NCBI GenBank assembly: GCA_025060015.1
Contig: JANXDB010000055.1
Location: 1 to 38,663, forward strand
Source of the DNA: Caldimicrobium sp.
Lineage (GTDB): Bacteria > Desulfobacterota > Thermodesulfobacteria > Thermodesulfobacteriales > Thermodesulfobacteriaceae
Length of the DNA stretch: 38,663 bases
Direction: 5' to 3'
Position numbers and translations under genes: made by a program. Of this stretch, positions 32,763 through 38,663 are shown piece after piece. Below the pieces are notes generated by a model. That model made no database searches and was not told the origin of the DNA. It saw only the letters and a list, made by a program, of their open reading frames with translations. The stretch's first letter is position 1. Each line of letters starts with the position of its first letter.

Positions 32763-33114
32763 AATGTTTTATCTCACCATCCTTGAGATTTACCACTACT
32801 ACATCAAAGCTAATACTCTTTATTCTACTCAAAATCTGGGAATTTTTAAGACAGAAAATTTTAGCACTCCAAAGGATTCTACGTTTTTTGTGAAGATTTA
32901 CCTTTTCTTCAGGATTATAAGGCGTTTCTTTCGAGGTACTCTTTACTTCAACAAATACGAGATGATCCCCTTTTTTGGCAATAAGATCGATTTCGCCAAA
33001 CTTGGTTTTAAAATTCTTTGCAAGTACCTCATAGCCTTTGTCTGTGAGAAAGACCTCAGTTATTTTTTCAGCTGAGATTCCAATAGCTTTTTTAGATGGC
33101 CTTTTGTTATCCAC
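32719..33114 (-). CDS. YraN/UPF0102 family nuclease-like protein
   Basis: 131 residues with the YraN signature: GISAEKITEVFLTDKGYEVLAKNFKTKFGEIDLIAKKGDHLVFVEVKS. GEIDLI and the FVEVKS Glu/Lys are the PD-(D/E)XK-type core residues. Commonly found beside rnhB and rplS, as here, in many bacteria. Biochemical role is not settled. ATG 33114 lies 8 bases inside the end of rnhB; its 3' end overlaps the following large gene by 44 bases. Confidence 0.9.
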   Translation of the reverse strand: MDNKRPSKKAIGISAEKITEVFLTDKGYEVLAKNFKTKFGEIDLIAKKGDHLVFVEVKSTSKETPYNPEEKVNLHKKRRILWSAKIFCLKNSQILSRIKSISFDVVVVNLKDGEIKHYESAFFIEGDFSIY

Positions 33115-33730
33115 TCTTAAAACACTTATATCCTATGCGATGCTCAGGACATGGCCCAATGAGCCTAATTGCCTCTAAGTGTTCTGAAGTAGCATATCCC
33201 TTGTGCTTTTCAAAACCGTAGTCGGGGTATAACTTTGCAAGCCCTCGCATATAAGCATCTCTCGTTACTTTGGCCAAAATACTACCACCCGCTATGGATA
33301 GACTCAGGCTGTCTCCCTTAACTATGGCTCGCTGTAATCCCCTGTATTCAGGAATACCCATGGGTCCATCAACCAGAAGAAGGTCTATTTCCCTTACCTG
33401 GGCAAGAGCCCTTCTCATGGCCAAAAAGAGAGCAGTCATCAACCCTAAGTTATTAATCTCTTCTGTATCTGCCTTGGCTACTCCATATGAAAGAGCTTCT
33501 TTGATTATAACCTCAAAGAGGTTCTCTCTTTGCTTTTCAGTAAGAGTTTTTGAATCTTTGATCAGTGGATTTGAATAATCCTTTGGAAAGATCACCAGCC
33601 CAACAAATATAGGCCCAGCAATAGCACCTCTTCCTGCCTCATCAATGCCTGCTATTCTTAGAAACCCCTGGGACCAGAAGAACTTCTCCAGGGGCTCGCT
33701 TTTTAGGTTATTCCATGACCTTTTGATCAA
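33107..33730 (-). CDS. rnhB: Ribonuclease HII
   Basis: RNase HII, which removes RNA from RNA-DNA hybrids and single ribonucleotides from DNA. Acidic catalytic residues are seen in [15 protein letters not shown] and LLLVDGP, with [17 protein letters not shown] and the family's substrate helix. I use TTG 33730 (207 residues, normal size, 23-base overlap with rplS). The longer frame to 33790 would overlap rplS by 83 bases and add residues with no RNase HII character. A CTG slightly further in is another option, so the exact start is uncertain. Part of the rplS-rnhB-yraN order common in bacteria. Confidence 0.93.
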   Translation of the reverse strand: MIKRSWNNLKSEPLEKFFWSQGFLRIAGIDEAGRGAIAGPIFVGLVIFPKDYSNPLIKDSKTLTEKQRENLFEVIIKEALSYGVAKADTEEINNLGLMTALFLAMRRALAQVREIDLLLVDGPMGIPEYRGLQRAIVKGDSLSLSIAGGSILAKVTRDAYMRGLAKLYPDYGFEKHKGYATSEHLEAIRLIGPCPEHRIGYKCFKSG

Positions 33731-34073
33731 ATCTCTCTTTAAGTCTTGCAGATTTTCCAGCCCTTTCTCTGAGATAGTAGAGCCTTGCACGCCTAACCTT
33801 TGCTCTTTTCACTATCTCGATCTTTTCAATTCTGGGCGAATGCAAAGGAAAGGTGCGTTCAACACCAACACCAAAGGAGACCTTTCTCACTGTAAAGGTT
33901 GCAGATGTTCCAGAACCCCTTCTTCTGATAACAACTCCCTCAAAAACCTGAATTCTCTCCTTTTCTTCACCTTCCTTTAATTTGTAATGTACCTTTACAG
34001 TATCACCTGGTGCTATTTTGGGTAAATCTGTTTTCATATAGAGTTTTTCTACTTCTCTAACCTGTGGCATCAT
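33708..34073 (-). CDS. rplS: 50S ribosomal protein L19
   Basis: 121-residue L19: [66 protein letters not shown] and [24 protein letters not shown] place the start at ATG 34073 (MMPQV...), which has GGGGAGGG 7-8 bases upstream and gives the normal L19 length. The longer frame to 34163 would add 30 unrelated residues and begin upstream of the promoter at 34105-34132. Confidence 0.96.
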   Translation of the reverse strand: MMPQVREVEKLYMKTDLPKIAPGDTVKVHYKLKEGEEKERIQVFEGVVIRRRGSGTSATFTVRKVSFGVGVERTFPLHSPRIEKIEIVKRAKVRRARLYYLRERAGKSARLKERFDQKVME

Positions 34074-34104
34074 AAAAAAACCCTCCCCATCTGTGTTTGA
34101 ACTT

Positions 34105-34132
34105 AATATAGCATAAATTTCTGCTGAGTCAA
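34105..34132 (-). promoter_or_regulatory. Promoter of the rplS operon
   Basis: Minus-strand -35 TTGACT (complement of 34127-34132), 16-bp spacer, -10 TATATT (complement of 34105-34110), 31 bases before the rplS ATG. Supports the short rplS start and separates this block from murI. Confidence 0.68.
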
Positions 34133-34234
34133 TTTGATCCAAGGCAAGGACTTGCTGCTTCATCCCTTAAATAAACTCACTACATCAGAAAGTTCGGAAG
34201 ATAGCTCTTAGCAAAAAAATGCTTCTAACTAAGT

Positions 34235-35023
34235 CTACCAGATAACCTTGTTTAACTTTACCTTTCTTTTTAGAAACATCTGCGCAATACTTTCAAAATT
34301 GGGTGTTAGATCAGAAACCCAGATCTCTGGCTCTCCGTTAGATTCAAGACATTTTTGAATCTCTACATTATTGGCAATAAAGTGAGCAACCTCATGAGCC
34401 ACCTCTTCAGAAGGATCTACAAGTTTGATCCTCTTTCCTGCTTTCTCGGATATGATCTTTTTAAGAATCGGATAGTGAGTACAAGCCAAAATGAGGGTAT
34501 CGATGCCTTTCATTTTAAGTGGTATAAGATATTTTTTCACTATGCTTCGTGTCTCAGGTTTTCTCAACCAACCCTCCTCTATAAGAGGCACCAACAGAGG
34601 TGCAGGATTGGTTGATAGGCTTATCTCTGGATCTGCCTCGGCAAAGAGCCTCTGATAGATTCCACTTGATACAGTAGTGCGAGTTCCTATAAGCCCAACT
34701 TTCTTGTTTTTAGTTAAACTCAAAGCCTTTCTGAAAGAGGGAGTGACCACTTCAAAAAATGGTACCCCTTTAAAATGACTCTTTAGCACGGGGATAGCTG
34801 TACTTGAGACCGTATGGCAGGCAACTACAATTATCTTTGCTCCTCTCTCTAACAAAAAATTGGTGTTCTCTATGGCATAGCGAGTCACCGTCTCAGCGCT
34901 CTTTGTGCCGTAAGGAGTCCTGGCGGTATCACCAAAGTAGAGAATCTTATATTGATTCACCCTCTCGAGTAGTTCTTTAACCACAGTTAAGCCACCAAGT
35001 CCTGAATCAAAGACCCCGATCAT
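34235..35023 (-). CDS. murI: Glutamate racemase
   Basis: 262-residue MurI, supplying D-glutamate for peptidoglycan. Catalytic landmarks: GVFDSGLGGLTVV, YFGDTARTPYGTKS, the first catalytic Cys in VVACHTVSS (families usually read ACNTA, so Asn-to-His here), PLIEEGW and the second Cys in LACTHYPIL. Both proton-shuttling cysteines are present. Its ATG overlaps the upstream small membrane gene by 4 bases. About 160 bases separate its end from rplS; no strong terminator was seen there. Confidence 0.94.
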   Translation of the reverse strand: MIGVFDSGLGGLTVVKELLERVNQYKILYFGDTARTPYGTKSAETVTRYAIENTNFLLERGAKIIVVACHTVSSTAIPVLKSHFKGVPFFEVVTPSFRKALSLTKNKKVGLIGTRTTVSSGIYQRLFAEADPEISLSTNPAPLLVPLIEEGWLRKPETRSIVKKYLIPLKMKGIDTLILACTHYPILKKIISEKAGKRIKLVDPSEEVAHEVAHFIANNVEIQKCLESNGEPEIWVSDLTPNFESIAQMFLKRKVKLNKVIW

Positions 35024-35301
35024 CTCATCCTGAAGTAATGTTCAAAACTCGCTGAAATTGCCGTAATGAGAGCTATAAAAAGCACCCACTTAATGAACTG
35101 AATCCTGTTAAGAGACTTTTTGGTAAAGCGAAATTTTAAACCATTTATTATAATGGTTAACCCAAGGGCATATAGTGCAGTGCCAAAAAATATCTTTGAA
35201 CTCTCAACAATGGTCTTTTCAATACTTGATGGATATATCCTCAAACTAAAGAGGAACCAGAGTATTCCGATCAGTATGAAAAGGAGTCTCTCTTTAGTCA
35301 T
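35020..35301 (-). CDS. Small membrane protein of unknown function
   Basis: 93 residues with three hydrophobic segments: RLLFILIGILWFLFSL, FFGTALYALGLTIIING and WVLFIALITAISAS, connected by a basic loop (KFRFTKKSLNR). Predicted inner-membrane protein, unrecognised. It overlaps murI by 4 bases and follows the DUF364-type gene by 9 bases, so it belongs to the same transcript. No family known to me. Confidence 0.68.
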   Translation of the reverse strand: MTKERLLFILIGILWFLFSLRIYPSSIEKTIVESSKIFFGTALYALGLTIIINGLKFRFTKKSLNRIQFIKWVLFIALITAISASFEHYFRMR

Positions 35302-35310
35302 TACCCTTAT

Positions 35311-36060
35311 TTACTTTTTTATCCTAAGATTAACCTTTTGTAAGGCCCCTGCCTTAAAGAGTGCCCTTGCCCCTTTTCCCTCACAGATCAACTTGAAAAC
35401 AAGCTCTCCATCCTTAATTATTACTCCAGATAGCCAGGTCACCGGGCTGAATTTGAAAACTTCTGGGGCAATGGGCGTAGAGGGCCCCATTAATATGACC
35501 TCTGGAATCCTCTCTAAGATGGGAATATACCTGTGAAAGGTTTTATTGGCAAGCGTTGCAGAGGTGACAATTGCAAGAGATATTCTACCTTTGTCCTTTA
35601 TGGCTTTAAGCCCCTCTTCCATATCATCCTTTTCCAAAAGCCAAATCCTGCCCACCCTTCTCTCCAACTTTTTAAATATGGGTTCAAAATGTCCAACCAT
35701 AAGTATTTCATCATCAGTGGATAGCTCGACTATCTTAAGAGGATCTTCCTCTGTTAGATCTTTTACAATATCCTTACGGTTGTTCAGTAGAGAATTTATA
35801 ACAGCCAAGGCAACAGTTGACTCTAAAGTATCGAAAGAGAGGTATTTTTTTACTAGTAAATCGGCAGGTTCTCTCCAAAAGGATCCCTCGTAGAGTTCAC
35901 AGCAATCCTTAAGAATGTCCCCTGGTGTGTAGGCAATTCCACATCCAGTTCTCTCCACCTCAGCAAATGTAAATGTTAGGCCTATCAAAACTCTCTTTAC
36001 CTTTTTTGCTCTAGCAAGGCTTAGGGCTAAATTGGTTAACCCTTCATAAATGGGTTCCAT
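35311..36060 (-). CDS. DUF364/putative heavy-metal chelation domain protein
   Basis: 249 residues with the layout of the DUF4213/DUF364 family. The N-terminal half has RVLIGLTFTFAEVE, CGIAYTP and LESTVALAVINSLLN; a Rossmann-like C-terminal half has EILMVGHFEPIFKKL, AIVTSATLANKTFHRYI and VILMGPSTPIAPEVFKF..WLSGVIIKDGE, the hallmark strand-loop. These proteins are linked in the literature to metal or anaerobic metabolism, but no reaction is established. It lies 2 bases after dapB; this seems organisational rather than functional. Confidence 0.82.
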   Translation of the reverse strand: MEPIYEGLTNLALSLARAKKVKRVLIGLTFTFAEVERTGCGIAYTPGDILKDCCELYEGSFWREPADLLVKKYLSFDTLESTVALAVINSLLNNRKDIVKDLTEEDPLKIVELSTDDEILMVGHFEPIFKKLERRVGRIWLLEKDDMEEGLKAIKDKGRISLAIVTSATLANKTFHRYIPILERIPEVILMGPSTPIAPEVFKFSPVTWLSGVIIKDGELVFKLICEGKGARALFKAGALQKVNLRIKK

Positions 36061-36062
36061 CG

Positions 36063-36875
36063 TTATATATCCCTAAGACCAAGAACATCAAGCATGGAAT
36101 AAACACCTGGCTTTTTGTCGGCAACCCAAAGAGTGGCTTTTATGGCACCTCTTGCAAAGGTCTCTCTTGAACTGGCTCTATGAGTTAGCTCAAGCCTTTC
36201 GCCAATGCCAGCAAAGAGGACGGTGTGTTCTCCCACTATATCACCGCCTCTTATGGTTTGGATGCCAATCTCCAGGGGTGGCCTCTCTCCGATGATGCCC
36301 TCTCTGCAGTATCTAAAATTGTCCTCACTGCGATTCAAGACCTTCGCTATAGCCTGAGCCAGCTTAAGTGCTGTGCCACTTGGAGCATCCTTTTTCATGC
36401 GATGATGGGCTTCAATAATCTCTACATCGTAACCATCAGAAAGGACCTTTGCTGTCAGCTCAACAATCTTGGTGAGAAGGTTCACCCCCATACTCATGTT
36501 ATAGTCCTGAACTAAAGGAAAATTATCCCTCGCAAGAGAATGAACCTCAGAAAGCTCTTCCTTTGAGAAACCAGTGGTTCCGAGAACCATGGGTTTTTTG
36601 TATTTTGAATTAATTCGGGCATGTTGTAAACTAGCCTTGTGAAAGGTGAAATCAATGATAACATCCCCCCTTTCAATCACCTTTTCAAGGGAATCTTCGA
36701 TGATAACTCCCCTAGAGGGACCTCCCACCACCTCCCCTATGTCTCTCCCTACAAGGGGGCTATCTGGTGCCTCAAAGGCACAACTTAACTCTAATTCAGG
36801 ATTCTGAAAAATGAGCTGAGCTATCATACGTCCCATCCTACCACCAGCTCCTGCCAAGATCACCTTTAGTGGCAT
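36063..36875 (-). CDS. dapB: 4-Hydroxy-tetrahydrodipicolinate reductase
   Basis: 270-residue DapB of lysine/meso-diaminopimelate synthesis, using NAD(P)H. Seen: nucleotide motif ILAGAGGRMGRMIAQ, DVIIDFTFHKAS, VLGTTGFS, NMSMGVNLL, the catalytic EAHHRMKKDAPSGTA and RGGDIVGEHTV. The ATG overlaps the SbcD-like gene by 10 bases. With murI nearby it supplies peptidoglycan precursors. DapB and Hom both belong to the aspartate-family branch, although not contiguous here. Confidence 0.96.
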   Translation of the reverse strand: MPLKVILAGAGGRMGRMIAQLIFQNPELELSCAFEAPDSPLVGRDIGEVVGGPSRGVIIEDSLEKVIERGDVIIDFTFHKASLQHARINSKYKKPMVLGTTGFSKEELSEVHSLARDNFPLVQDYNMSMGVNLLTKIVELTAKVLSDGYDVEIIEAHHRMKKDAPSGTALKLAQAIAKVLNRSEDNFRYCREGIIGERPPLEIGIQTIRGGDIVGEHTVLFAGIGERLELTHRASSRETFARGAIKATLWVADKKPGVYSMLDVLGLRDI

Positions 36876-38038
36876 AGCATTCCCTCCTTTTGTTCTTTTT
36901 GATTAAATAAATCCAAGTAGGTCTCAAAGATTTGCCATAATTCCTCTTCTGGCCCTCTCTTTTCAAGGAGTTGATAAAACTCCCTAAACAGGATCTTCAG
37001 CTCAAGCTGAGTATCTTCCTGACTCATGCCTTCAATAAAAAGTTCATGCACGTCTCTTTCAGATTGGGGACTCACGTAATCGAGGTAAAGTAAGTTGGGA
37101 AATCTCTTTTTAAGTTTAGCATGAACATCAAATATGGGCTTGTCCTCCTCTAATATGACCTTCACATAGGACTCATCTTCAGGCAAGGAGCAAATGCTCT
37201 CGAAGGACCCTTTTATAATTTTCAAAATATATGGTGGTTCAAGAGGGATGAGTTCTAAATGGGAAATGATTCCCTCATTGAATTCCACAAGAAGCACACC
37301 TCTTCTCTCAGAAAAGATCTCAAAGGAATAGGGTAGAGGAGCACCAGAGTATATGAACTTATTTGAATATGTCTGATACCTATGAAGATGTCCTAAGAAG
37401 AGGTATTTAAAGGGCGAGAAAAGATCCTTTGGAAATAAGTATTCGTTACTAAATCCCCTTAAGAGTAGCTCTTCACCTGATGGAACGGCCTCTTCAATGG
37501 CAAAATGGCCAACCAGTATGGCAGGATCTTTTAGAGTTTTATCGGCAAAATAATCCCAAAGAGCCTCCCTCAATGGATTAGCAGCCTCTTGGGCCCTCGA
37601 GTAGTAGTGACCTAGTTTATTCATCAACTCAAAGGGAGGTAGATAAGGGAACAGATACAGGTTCAAGGTGTTGCCCTGGGAATCTCTCACTACAAAGGGC
37701 TCAATAAGGTATTTCAAATCATCTATAATGTAAATAGCTGCATATTCCATGAAGTGTTTATGTAGAGCTGTTCTTCTTGAATCGTGATTGCCAAGGATAA
37801 ATATGGATTTGACTTTGGTATAGGATAACTCTCGCAGGAATTCTTCAAAGTAGAAGAGAGTCTCCTGATCGGGTAAAGGTTTATCAAGAATGTCTCCTGC
37901 GACAATCAGAAGATCTGGTTTTACATCTCTTAAAAGCCCGAGAAATTGATCATGGAAAAATTTGGATTGATAGGGAAGAAGTTTAAGATTGTATAAGGCT
38001 TTTCCCAGATGCCAGTCTGAAGTAAGAATTATTCTCAT
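36866..38038 (-). CDS. sbcD: SbcD/Mre11-like metallophosphoesterase DNA nuclease
   Basis: 390 residues. All phosphoesterase motifs of the Mre11/SbcD family are present: TSDWHLGKA, VAGDILDKP, ILGNHDSR, VGHFAIEE and FLGHLHRYQ. The C-terminal half has the capping-like region typical of SbcD. It would act with an SbcC/Rad50 ATPase at DNA ends, but no sbcC is adjacent, which is unusual because the two normally form an operon. It lies between rlmE (6-base gap) and dapB (overlap). Confidence 0.87.
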   Translation of the reverse strand: MRIILTSDWHLGKALYNLKLLPYQSKFFHDQFLGLLRDVKPDLLIVAGDILDKPLPDQETLFYFEEFLRELSYTKVKSIFILGNHDSRRTALHKHFMEYAAIYIIDDLKYLIEPFVVRDSQGNTLNLYLFPYLPPFELMNKLGHYYSRAQEAANPLREALWDYFADKTLKDPAILVGHFAIEEAVPSGEELLLRGFSNEYLFPKDLFSPFKYLFLGHLHRYQTYSNKFIYSGAPLPYSFEIFSERRGVLLVEFNEGIISHLELIPLEPPYILKIIKGSFESICSLPEDESYVKVILEEDKPIFDVHAKLKKRFPNLLYLDYVSPQSERDVHELFIEGMSQEDTQLELKILFREFYQLLEKRGPEEELWQIFETYLDLFNQKEQKEGMLCH

Positions 38039-38044
38039 TTTAAA

Positions 38045-38638
38045 TCACAGTTTGTTGATGGCAAGGATAAAGAGCTCTTTACTGCCCTTTCTGGTGGCAG
38101 ATGGCCTAAAAATTATAACATTTTTAAAGATTTTTTCAAATTCCTTACGCACTCTAGTTAGCTCTGACCCATCAAAAATTTTAACAACCATAGATCCTCC
38201 CTTTCTTAGAAGAGTTTTAGAAAGCTCTAATGCTCCATGCACAAGCTCGACAGATCTCACATGATCGGTTACTTCTATTCCTGTTGTTTTTGGTGCCATG
38301 TCACTCAATATCAAATCAAACTCCTCTATCCCAAGGGCTCTGAAATCATCCATAGTTAGTTCAAAGATATCCTTTTGAATAAAGGTAAAAAGCTTAGATG
38401 AAAATTTCACAGGTTCTAGATCAACACCCACCACCTTTCCCAGTGGACCAACTATTTCACAGGCATATTGAGACCAAGAACCAGGGCTTGCCCCCAGATC
38501 TAGAACCCTAAATCCAGGTCTAATAAGTTTATACTTTTTTTGAATTTCCATTAACTTAAATACCGATCTTGCAGGATATCCCTTCTCCTTTGCTAATTTT
38601 GCCCACTTATCAAACCAGGGATTCCCTTTAGAAGACAT
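38045..38638 (-). CDS. rlmE: 23S rRNA U2552 2'-O-methyltransferase RlmE (FtsJ/RrmJ)
   Basis: 197-residue FtsJ-family methyltransferase. SAM site VLDLGASPGSWSQYA, acidic VVGVDLEPV, LSDMAPKTTG and the catalytic K-D-K-E tetrad (K in ARSVFKL, D in SDMAP, K in MVVKIFDGSE, E in SKELFILA). Complete: ATG 38638 preceded by AGAGGGG. It is the first visible gene of the minus-strand block; the promoter lies beyond the right edge. Confidence 0.94.
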   Translation of the reverse strand: MSSKGNPWFDKWAKLAKEKGYPARSVFKLMEIQKKYKLIRPGFRVLDLGASPGSWSQYACEIVGPLGKVVGVDLEPVKFSSKLFTFIQKDIFELTMDDFRALGIEEFDLILSDMAPKTTGIEVTDHVRSVELVHGALELSKTLLRKGGSMVVKIFDGSELTRVRKEFEKIFKNVIIFRPSATRKGSKELFILAINKL

Positions 38639-38663
38639 ACCCCTCTAACCCTATGTCAAGCCT

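Noticed and set aside
34074-34163. N-terminal extension of rplS to 34163
   Set aside because: A good promoter (34105-34132) and a strong ribosome-binding site lie inside the extension, and L19 proteins do not have it.
38654-38659. TTGACA upstream of rlmE as its promoter
   Set aside because: It is only 15 bases before the ATG, so the -10 would fall inside the coding sequence.

Overview
The window reads as a chromosomal segment of a thermophilic, strictly anaerobic, probably autotrophic bacterium, most likely of the Thermodesulfobacteria/Desulfobacterota type (for example a Caldimicrobium- or Thermodesulfobacterium-like organism). The taxon is inferred from gene content: a bacterial Wood-Ljungdahl (reductive acetyl-CoA) cluster with AcsB, Hdr/Mvh electron-transfer subunits, several selenoproteins, a B12-dependent class II ribonucleotide reductase, an endonuclease Q-like PHP protein and AT-rich DNA. 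No rRNA is present to fix the lineage.

Region 1 (1-18.5 kb, all + strand) is one long, tightly spaced Wood-Ljungdahl super-cluster. Its order is CODH (partial at the left edge), a fused double-FAD HdrA, a coiled-coil/nuclease-like protein with a 21-bp tandem repeat, MvhD, a four-cluster HdrC-like ferredoxin, a second MvhD-like protein, MetV, a MetF-AcsD fusion, AcsB, AcsC, AcsE, and a giant formate dehydrogenase carrying a NuoG-type [2Fe-2S] domain and a GltD/NfnB-like flavin module. Four in-frame TGA codons (1203, 5032, 5185, 16888) fall exactly where these families have a conserved or catalytic Cys/Sec. Each is followed at SECIS-like distance by a hairpin. I therefore annotate hdrA, mvhD (two TGAs) and fdhA as full-length selenoprotein genes that naive ORF calling splits or truncates. 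Together the genes cover formate/CO2 interconversion, methylene-THF reduction (MetVF with Hdr/Mvh partners), methyl transfer to the corrinoid protein (AcsE, AcsCD) and acetyl-CoA synthesis (CODH/AcsB).

Region 2 (18.7-20.9 kb, +) has a radical SAM protein, scpB and hisH, converging on infC. Region 3 (20.9-24.0 kb) has a minus-strand tRNA-Val(GAC)-thrS-infC unit, a gene-poor gap with a possible transposase relic, and a plus-strand tRNA-Leu(CAG) directly followed by the endonuclease Q-like gene. A secreted protein of unknown function and a small lipoprotein then converge on a strong bidirectional terminator at 26.2 kb.

Region 4 (26.5-38.6 kb, all - strand) is a compact housekeeping block, read from right to left: rlmE, sbcD-like, dapB, a DUF364-type protein, a small membrane protein, murI, then (from its own promoter) rplS, rnhB, a YraN nuclease-like protein, a large unknown protein, nrdJ, hom, a catalytically degenerate CheD-like protein and an HDOD protein. 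Many of these genes overlap by a few bases. Several starts (thrS, hom, rplS, rnhB, the secreted protein) were shortened relative to the longest ORF on the basis of Shine-Dalgarno sites, promoters or overlap with a tRNA.
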